From Hawksworthiomyces lignivorus (Eukaryota; Ascomycota; Sordariomycetes; Ophiostomatales; Ophiostomataceae): a stretch of 64,000 nt of DNA. The stretch's first letter is position 1; each line of letters starts with the position of its first letter. Position numbers and translations under genes: made by a program. Shown piece by piece: positions 23,590 through 34,500 of the stretch. The stretch spans positions 222,700-286,699 of the forward strand of contig NTMA01000051.1 of NCBI GenBank assembly GCA_002917075.1. The letters run 5' to 3'. A model generated the notes under the pieces. The model had not been told where the DNA came from and searched no databases. It saw nothing but the letters and a program-made list of their open reading frames with translations.

Positions 23590-25074
23590 GCTGAGCTCTC
23601 CTGTATTCTACGTGGGCTGCGGCTGGTGGTTTCTCTGTACAGGTGGTTCTGGTCATGAACCAGCCCATATCGGTTATGGGGGTTCGGCCATGCTAGATGC
23701 TGATGTGAGGTGGCGTGTTTAGGTCTCCCAATACCGGGTCTCTGGCTAATTCACCCACCAAAGGGTATACTTATTGTCGTCAAAATTTACACTAGTGATA
23801 AGCTCAATTTTGCCTTTGAGACATTCCGCTTGCTTCTGGGATACCGGTTCGCCTCGTTGCCGTTGCCGAAGACGATTCCATTGGACGGACTAGGTCCGCT
23901 GGTGTGGGCCACCACGGCCTTGCGCGAACCGTTTTTGTGCACAAAATTGCTGATGCGGCCGAGTATGCTGCTCAAAATATGGGAGCAATTGGAGTTACTG
24001 CTGATGGCTCCGATGTTCCTGGATAGAAAATGCAACTAGATTTGCATCTGATGAAATCGAGCTTGGCATTGGCATCCACAACGAACGTGACACCAGGCAT
24101 ATCAGCCAGAGGCCTCCGTTCAGCGTTATTTTGGCCGAGATGTTATCACTGATCCTGAATGCCTGAAATTGTCAACAATCTCGACGGACTCTCTAATCTC
24201 GAGATCGCTGCTATACCTGGGAAAATGTACGCTCAATTGGGGAACTGATATAGTATCAAACCGAGTCTCTTTTACTCCAGAGGACACTGCTTGTCTGCTT
24301 TTCTCAACAGCTAACTACAATGCCTTTTCGATTCCTAGTATGTTGTTTTGCTCTTGACACACCCCTCACCTCATGCTAGTAACATGTTAATGTTGCCTCT
24401 AATCCAAAGTCAATCACCAACTCTTCCATTTAATTCTCCATGACATTCAAAAGGTCCTCGTTGACGCGGAGCCGGAGATAACTCGCCTTCACAATAGTAT
24501 GGGCAACGGAGATTGTGGTACGACACTCCTCGCAAGGGTCAACGGTGTTTTCGACGCTATTAGGAAGGGCGCCATCGCCACAACGAACTTACCCGGCAGC
24601 CTGATGTCCGTCGCAGAGGTCGTTTCGCAGTGCATGGGAGGCACTTCAAGTGCCTTGTACGCCGTGTCCTTCATAGCCTTCGCCGCAGCCATATACGATC
24701 TCCGTAAAGAACGCCAGAAGATTGACTTCGTCTGCCTTTCTGACGCTCTAGTCTATTCTATTGACACACTAGAGAAGGTCAGTGCAGCTCGGAAGGGAGA
24801 TAGAACTATGATGGATGCCTCTATCTCCTTTGTTCGGACATTGGAAAAGATGTGAGATGGAGATGTACTTAAAGCCATAAATCATACTATTGTATCTACG
24901 GCAGAAGGATGTGCAGCTACGCGGAACTTTGAGAACGAGTTTGGCTACGGCACATACATATCAGCCAAGGATACATATGGAAACAGAACAAGTGGTCTCG
25001 CTGACCCCGGTGCGTGCGGAATGGTAGCAATCGCCCAGAGTCTGCAGGCGGCTTTGAAAAACTGGAAAAGCTAA
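23590..25074 (+). pseudogene. Dihydroxyacetone kinase (DhaK-DhaL), heavily decayed
   Basis: DAK phosphorylates dihydroxyacetone or related ketoses with ATP in the cytosol. Ordered fragments in several frames show GGSGHEPAHIGYGGSAMLDA (about 23640-23705, with the substrate-binding His of DhaK in the family), PPKGILIVVKIYTSDKLNFA, NMGAIGVTADGSDVPG, DEIELGIGIHNE and VNNLDGLSNLEIAAI. The DhaL part has MGNGDCGTTLLARVNG, MGGTSSALYAVSFIAFAAA and KGDRTMMDASISFV, ending near 25074 in VSLTPVRAEW-type sequence matching the family's DPGAxA end in another frame. At least four frame changes and several stops make it non-functional. It converges on neither neighbour and precedes the intact Ldh_2 gene. Confidence 0.82.
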
Positions 25075-25654
25075 ACACTGAGTTGTAACTTTTGCGGTCA
25101 ATGTCAATATAGGAACCTATAGCAGTCTTACCAGTGTCGTTTAGAATCGATAGCAAATTACAATTATGTTGAACACGTGTTCTGTTACAACACATATGAA
25201 GGTCAAAGTCCGACAGGCACGGGCTGTACTGAGATGTTTTGGTCCTCATACGAATTTCGATTATACTCCGGGTCATTGCCTCGAGAGTTGTGATATTAAG
25301 CATTTACACTCACGTAGCACATGGTACAGGAGCCCGCTAGTGGGATACGTGGCGAGCGCTGTGTGTATTTGCCCCTGTGGTAGATTTGCAGTACATTCGG
25401 AAAGCTATTAACTGCTAAACGTTAAGCTAGTTGCTGAATCAGCTCAGAACCCACCACTACCGGCATACTGCCGACCACCTGCCTGCAGTGAACTTACATC
25501 GGCCAAAAGCCGAAGTGTTTTAATGGACGCTATCGAGATTATGATTTTATCCCGCTGCAAGCGCTCCATCTCGGCTGCTCATCCCAGTAACGTCATTCTC
25601 GACAGTATTCTGTATTTGCAACTTTGGCCCTTTAACTCTAGACTACTTGTGACA
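25075..25654. other. Intergenic / promoter of the Ldh_2 gene
   Basis: No motif-bearing gene. The frame upstream of 25655 is open from 25523, but those residues do not fit the family N-terminus, so they are treated as 5' leader. Confidence 0.4.
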
Positions 25655-26807
25655 ATGGCTTCCACAGCGTGCTACTATGTGAACCCTGAGGATGCTACAC
25701 AGTTTGCCCTTTCTCTCCTCTTAAAGGCCGGCCTCCCTGATGAACATGCCAAGCTGATGGCCGAATGCCTGGTTCTCGCCGATGCACGCGGAGTGGTACG
25801 CCCGCAGATCTTGCTGAACAGTCTCCATCCGGACGGTACTGCTAATTTTCGCTCCTTACTTCTAGGACACCCATGGCTTGGTACGGCTACAGCAGTACAT
25901 GGATCGAGTCTCTAACGGCCTAGTAAATGCAAAACCAGAACTAATTTTTTCCGAGAAGACGCCAGTGGTGGCGCATTTGGACGGTGACAATGGCTTCGGC
26001 TTTATTGTGGCCTCCAAGGCGATGGAGGATGCCATTCACCGTGCACAGACGTACGGCATTGGCATCGTCACGGCCAACCATTCAAACCACTTTGGCATGG
26101 CCGCTACCTACGTGATCCAGGCCCTCGATGCTGGCATGATCTCACTCGTCTTTACCAACTCAGCCAAGCAGATGCCTCCCTTCGGCGGCAAAGAGACGCT
26201 ACTCGGCATCTCGCCCTTTGCAGCCGGCGCTCCCAGCAAGAACGAGGTGCCATACATACTTGACATGGCACCGTCGGTGGTCGCCAAGGGAAAGATTAGG
26301 AGAGCAGCACGCCGTGGCGAAAAGATTCCCCTAGGCTGGGCATATGACAAGGATGGACGTCCCACAGAAGATGCCGAAGAGGCGCTCAACGGCTCCATGG
26401 CACCGATTGGCGGCCCTAAGGGATCAGGTATTGCCATTCTAATGGACATCATGTCTGGCGCTCTATCAGGCGCTGCATTCGGCGGCGAAGTGGGCGATCA
26501 GTACAAAGAATCGCGCCCGCAAAACGTCGGCCACTGCTTCATTGCGGTCAAGCCGGATGTTTTCCTATCATCAGAGGAATTCCGTTCCCGGATCGACACC
26601 CTCGTGCAGCGCGTGCACAACATAACCCCAGCAGAAGGTTTCAAAGAAGTTCTATTTCCTGGTGAACCGGAGCATCGGCTCTACACACAACGAATCCGGG
26701 AAGGTATCCCATTTGCCAATGCGGAAAAGAAAATGTTTGATGACATGGCGAAGAGATACCGTGTTCCCGGCCTTCAAGTTTCGAATTCGATAAACATCTC
26801 TAAATAG
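25655..26807 (+). CDS. Ldh_2-family NAD(P)H 2-hydroxy-acid dehydrogenase (malate/L-lactate/diketogulonate reductase type)
   Basis: Exons 25655-25795 and 25866-26807 are joined by a 70-bp GTACGC..TAG intron. The splice restores the conserved ARGVDTHG stretch and yields about 360 residues, the usual family length. I chose ATG 25655 because the family fold starts near YYVNPEDATQFALSLL. Visible motifs are the catalytic-region His in DTHG, the VTANHSNHFGMAATY substrate-pocket loop, ISLVFTNSAKQMPPFGGKE, DMAPSVVAKGKI and the GGPKGSGIAILMDIMSGALSG cofactor segment (K/G). Members reduce or oxidise malate, lactate, 2,3-diketogulonate or related 2-keto acids. With the RraA-type aldolase it is one of two intact enzymes in the otherwise decayed 12-27 kb island. 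Confidence 0.9.
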
Positions 26808-26873
26808 TGGTATTTAAACTTACATGTACATAAGTTATTTTCTTCTGTTTAGGCGACCTTCCTAGATAGGAAA

Positions 26874-26917
26874 TTTTTACAGATTTCCTAAAACAGACTT
26901 GTCGTTACAAATAATAC
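26874..26917 (+). repeat. Left copy of 44-bp flanking direct repeat
   Basis: Starts TTTTTACAGATTTCC and ends CGTTACAAATAATAC. It matches 55837-55880 at 37 of 44 positions, with mostly transition differences. It overlaps an inverted repeat GGAAAT..ATTTCC (26869-26888). Confidence 0.6.
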
Positions 26918-27099
26918 GAAAAGAAAATAAAATAAAAAGTGAGTATTGAAAATCAACCAACTCGACTTAGTTTTATACGACATCGAATTTTCGAATCTTA
27001 CTAAGTGAATGAAATTGAACCCTACTCAGAAACGGACGTCCTCTTGCAGTCCTTTCATTTTCTTAGCTGTCTAGACCCACTTCGAGATTCGTAAGAAGC

Positions 27100-27219
27100 C
27101 TTCATTTTTGGCCCCTGCCAGAGTTCATTTTTTCCTCCCTGTCTCTCCCCACTTTCTCCCCACTTTCCCCCCTTGTAGCCTTCATTTCAGGGGTAGGCTT
27201 CATTTTTAGACTTCATTTT
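27100..27219 (+). repeat. CTTCATTTT motif series
   Basis: CTTCATTTT-like words occur at 27100, 27123 (GTTCATTTTTT), 27180, 27198 and 27211, spaced irregularly around a pyrimidine tract. Role unknown; it lies about 390-510 bp upstream of the giant gene. Confidence 0.5.
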
Positions 27220-27319
27220 CTTTCGTAAGTTAGGGTACGAGTCTCGGCTTACGTTTATTCAAAGTCATTTCATGTTCATCCCCATGGCTCATCTCTATAA
27301 ACGTAGTCATTCATGCTCA

Positions 27320-27548
27320 TTTCCATGACCACGGTCGTAGAAAAGGAGGTGAATGATCTCTTCGACCACGGTCATAGAAACCGACACAATGCTTACCAGT
27401 GACCAAGATGGGTTCATTTTATTTGATTGCGGTCGCCTATGATGGTAGTCGTAGAAGTGGCTATTCGTCTTTTCTATGACCACGGTCATGGAAACCCATC
27501 AACCGTAACTTTCAATTTAAAAGCCATCAATAACCACGGCCATAAAGA
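27320..27548 (+). promoter_or_regulatory. Array of imperfect 24-bp palindromes upstream of the giant gene
   Basis: The unit is left arm TTTCYATGACC, spacer AC, right arm GGTCRTRGAAA. Copies: 27320-27343, 27357-27380 (left arm degenerate), 27471-27494 (best, one arm mismatch), and weaker ones near 27435-27457 and 27525-27548. The last ends about 60 bp before the ATG. Candidate roles are operator sites for a dimeric regulator, or subterminal binding sites for an element-encoded DNA-binding protein. The arms could also form hairpins. Confidence 0.6.
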
Positions 27549-27606
27549 TAAACACTCGTCGTTTTTCTCCACTCACAGTTATAACAACTAACATTGCTCT
27601 TACACC

Positions 27607-30600
27607 ATGGACATCTTTCCATTTTCTCACTTGTATGAGTTTCAGCTAGTCGTTTGTACGGTTTGTCAATTTGTCCATGTGGCAGACGAAGTTCTTACTC
27701 ACCTACAAACAAAACACAAAGACATCTCGCGGGCGCGGCAGAGTGCAATTGCCCAAGCGATCCAGCAGCTCGATGTTATCCCGAACCAGGCCGCACTGGC
27801 CAACTTTCGGTTTCCGCCGCCGTCTCGCTCGCCCATCGCGCAGCTTCAGCTGCCGAGGACGGATGGCCGACGGTGCCACGCATGTGGGTATATCAGCTGC
27901 GAGCCGCGGGTGATCCGAGCCCACTGTCGAGAGCAGCACCAGTGGCAGAATCCGCAAGGAAAGGGCCGGCCGAAAAAGGGCAGCAAAGCCAACGACGCCC
28001 GTACACGGCCGTGGCGCGAACACGTATGGTGCCAAAGGTTCTTTCCATCGCGGACGGCTAGCAGCTGGTTCGAGGTAAGCTGCACATCCGGCTATAAGCC
28101 ACAGACATCGATGCAGCCGGCGAAACAGTCCGGCTTACAGCGTGCATATGGCCATACGCAGCCCAAAACAAGTCTTGCGAATTTAGTATTTATCAACCAC
28201 GTATACCAACAAGAGACGCAAGCGAGCGTGCGGAGGCCATCCGAAACCGGCGCCGAAGGCCAAGAAACCGAAAATGAAACGTTTACGCAGCGCAACGGCT
28301 GGCTTACGCGTACACGATGGCCCACCACGTATCCAAAACAACGAGACGTACTTGCAAGACTCGCCCGACCTCCCGACCGTCGACAGCTCGACAAGAACTA
28401 TGTTGCTGGCCCCGGCATTGCAGGAAGCAGTAAAGAAAGCTGTCCAAGCGTTTGCAGCTCTAGCCAAGACGAACAACGGATTGCAAGTCTCGTCGATGCT
28501 GTGGATCGGATGCTTGACCGGTGCGAAGAGACGGTACGACATACTGGCCGACCGCTTCTCTGTTGGTTAAACAGCTGCGATCCGTACCGGAGCCGGCCGC
28601 AGCCGTTTCAGATCCCGTCACGGAAAGGGACAAGGATGTACTATGCGCGGGTGTGGAAACAGTGTCTTACTTTTGCGTTTCGATGCTGCCGGATGTCGAC
28701 CGAGACGCGGCGGAGGCTCATTGGGACAGTTGTTCGCCAAGAGGTGGTAGACCAAGTCGACACTCTCTGGCGCCACCGACTTTGGGACTGTATCGATGCA
28801 TCGTCTGGGCGATGGCCGGTCAACTGTACAACGGTGGCTGCGGCCCAGTCGTATGTAGCCGGGGCCGAGAGTGATGAGGTATACGAGGACGGTAGGAGTG
28901 GTAGAGGAGGGAAGGAGAACGATGATAAAGAGAACGAAGAGGAAGAAGAGAACGAATTAGACGAGGAGTATACCGCAGACGACGACGACAATGACAATGA
29001 CAACTTCTTTCTTACATCTCCGCAACAACGTACGTTATCGGTTTGCACAACGGACGTGCGACAAGCAACAAACGAGGTTCTTGAGCTTGTGTTTCGTCTT
29101 AGTATTACGATTAGCACGGAAACGCTAATCGACGGCCAGCCCAGCTCGACGCTTTTGATTTACTCTAGTGGAATTCTCGGCTTCACGGCCAACGGCGAAG
29201 GCTTTGCTCTTGCACGGAATTATACAACAACGCTGTCGGCACTCATTTACATCCAACGTCTGCTCTTACTGGAATGGACGTTACCGCTCCGGAACTACAC
29301 ATATCTTCACAGACCGAAACGGCCAACTACCGGTCAACTGAATCGACTACAAAGCATACGGCGTGCCAGCTTTACCGCAGGATGTGACGACCCGTTTGAT
29401 GAGGTCTTTTCACTACGCTGTCACGGTAGGACATGGGCAAAGGACGAGCCACCGTCGGTCTTTCTTCGATGGAGCGACGATGGGCAAGTCGTGTCGTACA
29501 ATATCGAGATCCAGTTAAACATGCAACAGTTCCGGAAACTGCCCGAGTACTTTTTGACAACAGCCGAAACACTCTACACACAGTTGCTTTATGGACTAAA
29601 GCTGCGGATTGATCTATCTCAGCTCCAAGATCAAATGAACAACACACAGGTTGGTTTCTCGTTCGTCAGCTATGGCGCGAACCAGTTGGGGCAAGCATAT
29701 CTGCGGCTTTTGACCGAGGATAGCATCTGTGGCCAGACCGATTTGGTACATAAAGGAGAGTGGAACCGCAAGGCTGTTGTCGACTATTTACAAACCGTTG
29801 ACGAACTTGAAAAAGCAGTGGTAGAAGGAGTGTATACGGCATGTGGGCAAATGTACAGGGCAGACGAGCTGCTAGAGCTGCTACTGGCGAACGGGCCATG
29901 TGGGATGCGAGGCTTTTACATTTGGAATGGCTTTGTGGTTTACATCGTACACCATCACAAAGCAAAGCGCTCTACCAACCAAGAGTTTTACGTCGCACGT
30001 TTTTTACCAGCACGGCTTGGACAGGTCGTGACCGGATATCTAGCATGTATACGGCCGTTTGCAGACTTTTTGTGGCGACAAGTGTTTGGTGCCGAGGGAG
30101 AAAGACAGATGACGAACTGTGAACGGCGCTTTTTGTTTGAACGGTATCGAAAAGGACCCGCGAGCGCATTTTTGACTCGGATTCTTGGGGACGCTACCGA
30201 GTATGTGTGGGGCAAGCGTGTGAACATTCAGCAGTACCGACAGCTGTCGATTGGGATTGCTGAGAAACACGTACGCGAGATGGTACAACCTTTTAACATT
30301 TACGACGACTATAACGCCGAAGCCGACTTAAACATGGCAATCGCGTGGCAGAGCGGGCACCGGCCGCTACAACGAGGCATCACGTATGGACTGGACGCGG
30401 CGTATCCGACCCGGTTGCAGCCGCCGTTGTTGCGCGCGTACGAGTGGGCGTCGACGCGGTGGCACGTCTTTCTTCGGCAGGCGAGTCGGATTGAGGCGCG
30501 GCCGGCATTGCAAGACGTACAACTCAATCGGCTTGAACAAGTGACACGTCAGACACGGCCGTCTTCGCTGCTGGCGACCGAGGTAGCAAATCGTTACGAA

Positions 30601-31057
30601 CGCCAAAATGGTACGGCTGCAACGCTACAGACGACTGGATCAGGAGCCGAATCGCTCCAGCAATGCAATGTTGCAGACGACCCGACCGACTGGATTCGTC
30701 GGCCGCCGCCATTCATGTCTAAAAGACCATTCGCCAAACCGGTGTACCAGGCCAAGACGTGGGACGAGGTGCTTTGTATTAACGAAGAGTACCGGGCATT
30801 GATTTGCAAGTTGTGTCAAACAACAGTTATGTCAGGAAAAAAATTACGGACTCATTTGACAAGACATCGACTTAAGGAAGTCATACTTCGCAAGACTATT
30901 CTTTATTGTTCACAGTTTGTGTTTATCAATCCACAGATCGATCCGCTACCGGCCGACGGGTCACGAACAATCCCCGAACTTCCAATATACAATGGCTACC
31001 AATGTACGTAGTGCTCGTATCGGAACCGGGTACAAGACAATATAACACGACATTGGC
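27607..31057 (+). pseudogene. Giant OrsD-RecQ gene, segment 1: OrsD domain 1, recombinase-like region 1, start of OrsD domain 2
   Basis: Open from ATG 27607 for 1,134 codons to TAG 31009-31011, then readable in the same frame to the gypsy insertion at 31058. OrsD 1 has two C2H2-like pairs (C17/C20..H32/H37 and C90/C93..H106/H111) and closes with VWCQRFF (about 140-146) and SSWFEV. Next come GWLTRTRWP, a linker with an acidic E/D-rich stretch (about 430-465), and a region about 600-985. This has RWSDDG..YN.E, GMRGFYIW, VARFLPARLG, and QSGHRPLQRGITYG followed by a WHVFL motif. From about 1,067, ICKLCQTT..LRTHLTRH begins OrsD 2; its second finger (YQCT, stop, CSYRNRV) is cut by the TAG and the insertion. 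A nuclear DNA-binding role is likely. Related OrsD proteins are often annotated near biosynthetic genes, but no such link is seen here. Confidence 0.85.
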
Positions 31058-31559
31058 TGTTACAAAACTACAATAAACAATGTATAGAGTGATCAGGTCT
31101 AATGTTTATGTTCTGAGTAAGAATTGTGTAGTGTATTAATATATGTAATGAGGGCACTGAATGGTAGAGAAGTGTTCTATGTAAGTCTCAAGATTCAGAC
31201 AAGTGGTAACGATTGGATCGTTACTGTAAACTATCTAAGTTATTTAGGTAGGGAATGTGTAGTTATATAGATGTACAATTTTATTCGTACTTTATATTGA
31301 ACTTTATTTTTTATATGAAGTTTATTCCAACTTTATACCAAATTTTATTTTTTGTATAAAGTTTAGTTATATAATCTTTTTGGTATAGTATTCTTATTAG
31401 TATCTAAATTCGTATAGTATATTTGTTTATTTTAGTATATTATTGATATTAGTCTTTTATGATATTATTTTTATTTATATATTAATATAATCGTTTTATT
31501 ATACTTTATCGTTTTTTTTTAAGGTTTTAATTTAGGTTTTTACGTTTTATTTCGTAATA
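31058..31559 (-). repeat. Left LTR of the outer gypsy element
   Basis: 502 bp. It is aligned to the split right LTR and to the solo LTR at 50423-50927. It is visibly more C-to-T mutated than the 45473-45876 portion of its partner. Confidence 0.92.
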
Positions 31560-34500
31560 TGATTTTTCTCTTTTAGGTTTTCGTTTTAAAAATAATAAAA
31601 AATTATATTTGTTTTTTTTTTGTTTAAATTTATTTTGTAAGGTATTTTTCTTTTTTTAATATATTTAGTCGTATTATGAAGTGGGTCGTTAATAATTTTG
31701 TTTAACGTTAAAAGATAATTTCCAAACTTGAAAATTTAGATTTTAAAAGTATATTTTGTTTTCGTTATATTCGTTTGTCGAAAGATTGTATTTAATCGAT
31801 TATGTCGACTTTAAAAACGAAATATTATATTATTTACGTTTATGTAAATATTAAATATAATAAAAAAGATATCGTAATAAGTTTTAATAATGTTTTCGTT
31901 TTTAATGATTTTTTTTATTTTGATTTATTAATTATTTATTAATTAAACGATAATTCTTCGAGTCTCAAAAACTAAATAATATAATCGAAATTATAAAATT
32001 AGTTTTAGAGAAAATAATTATTCGTTTATATCGTTTTTGTATTTAATATTGTATTTATAAAACAAAACGTCGTAAAATGTTAAAAGAAATATATATTAAG
32101 ATAAATATAAAAGATAAAAAACATTAATGTAAAAAGAAATAAATTATAATATTAATTATAAAAGAAATATAAATAATAATAAAAATTATTAACGTCGATT
32201 TCGATTAAAGTTTTATTTTTAAAAATATTTTTAATATTTTTTTTAAAAACTTTTGAAGTTTTAAAATCTTTAATAAAATAATTTATAATTTTTAAATATT
32301 ATATTTTATATTAGAATTTTTTTATTTAATTAAATATTCGTTTTTATATTTATATTTTTTTTTAATTATTGTTTTTAATCGATATATAATAATCTTTTTA
32401 ATTTCGTAAATTTTTTCGTTTATATAATAATTTATTTAATAATTTTATAATATTTCGAATTTTCTTTATTTTAGATTATTAGTTAATTCTTAAATATTTT
32501 CTTTTTTTGAATAATTTTTTTATTTGATAAAATATTCGATTATTTAATTTTTTCTTTTTTTGTAAATTACGATTTGTTTTATTTTATAATTTACTTTTTC
32601 GATAATCTTTTTCGTAAATAATAATATTTTTAAATTTATAGATTTTAATAATAAAATATAAAATATCGAATATATTCGTGATTTTTTTAATAATCGTAAT
32701 TCGTAATTAACGTTTAATATTATTCATTTAATTTTATAAAGTTTGACTTTTTGGAAATTTAATTTTTCGTTTTATTATTTTATTCGAATATTTTTGTATT
32801 TTAAATAAATTTTATTTTATTTTTTTTAAAATTGATTTTTTAATTTTATATTTATTTATTTGATTTTTTTATCGTTATTATATTTTTTTAATTTTTTTTC
32901 GTAATTTTATATGAATTTTTTATATTATTTGTATTATATTAGTTATTATTAATATATTATTTAATTATAAATAATAGTTTATACGTAATTGGTATTCGTA
33001 ATTAGTCTTAAATAATATTTTTTTCGTGTTTGAATATATCGAATTGTTATACGTAAATTATATCATAAATAATTATTTTATTTAATCGTTTTAGTTTATA
33101 TTCATAAATGTTTTTAAATACTTTTTTAAGATTTGGTTTATTTTTTCGTTTTTTTCGTTAATTTGTAAATAAAACGTTATATTAAATTTTTGTTTAATTT
33201 GTAATTATTTTATTAATTTGATAATAAAATTATTCGTAAAAGTAATTTCTTTATTATTAATAATGTTTTTTGGAAATTCGTAATTTGTAAAAATGTATTT
33301 TAAACAAAAATAAGTTAAGTTTTTCGACGAATGACTTTTCTTAAATAATAGAAAATAAACGTATTTGGTAAATCGATTATAAATAACGAATATATTATTA
33401 TACTTAGTTTTGATAATTGATTTTTTTAATAAAAATAGTTTGATAATAAAGTTTTATATTATCGATTTTTAAAGTTTTTTTAAAATAAATAATAACTTTA
33501 ACTTTTTATATAATTTATATTTTTCTTCGTTTTTAATTTGTTTATATATATTATACTTTATTATTATATTTATAATATCGTTAATTTATTTTGTAATATT
33601 ATAACTTTTTTTTAATTTTATTGTTGTTTTGAATATTTCGAAATGTCTTTTCGTAAAATTTTCATAAATCTTTTTTATAATTATTCGTTTTATTTTAGAA
33701 TTGAGTTCTTTTTTTATAGTTTTAATCATAAGAGTTTTGTTTGATTATTAATCGAATATTTGTTTTATGATTTCTTCGATATCGTTGTAATTTTTTTTTT
33801 TACTTAAAATATTGGTTTTTTCGTTTTCTTTTCTCTTTCGATATTTTATTTATAAATTAAATTTTAATAAAAATTAAGTTTATTTGATTTGTTGTTTATT
33901 TAGTTTTTAGTTATAAACGAAGTATATAAGGTTTTTGTGGTTCGTATAAACTTTAATTGAGTATTTAGTTTTTCTTAAATATATTTTTCATTCTTTTATA
34001 ATCTTAATTATTATTATGAGTTTTTTGTTATAGATTAGATATCGTTATACGAGTTTGTTGATTTTTTTCGAAAAGAATATTATAAAATGTAATTTTTCGT
34101 TTTTGTCTTTTTGGAATAATTGTTCTTTTAATATTTTTTTTTAAAACATTAACTTTAACTTTATAAAGTTTTTTTAAGTTGGTTTTAATTATAACTAGTT
34201 TCGACGTTATTTTTTTTTTGATTTCGTTAAATGTTTTTTGTTGAGTTTGGGTTTATTTAAAGAAAATATCTTTTTGAGTCATATTTGTTATAAGTATCGT
34301 AATGTCGTTGAATTCTTTAATAAATTTTTGGTAGAATTTTATATATTTAACGAATATTCGTATATTAGTAATATTTTGGGGTATTGGTCATTTTAATATT
34401 GTTTTAATCTTTTTAGAGTTTATTTTTATTCTTTTTGATTTTAATACGTATTTTAGAAACGTAGTTTCTTAAACGTAAAATTTGTATTTCTTAATTTTGG

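Larger units (their letters stand above)
26808..27606. other. Upstream region of the giant OrsD-RecQ gene
   Basis: It contains, in order, a GGAAAT..ATTTCC inverted repeat with the left 44-bp direct repeat, a series of CTTCATTTT motifs (27100-27219) around a CT-rich TCTCCCCACTT tract, and the palindrome array 27320-27548. No coding sequence is recognised. Confidence 0.6.

Noticed and set aside
27607..31057. Secondary-metabolite role because OrsD is named after the orsellinic acid cluster
   Set aside because: No polyketide synthase, NRPS or tailoring enzymes near it; the OrsD fold here is part of a RecQ-linked giant protein.
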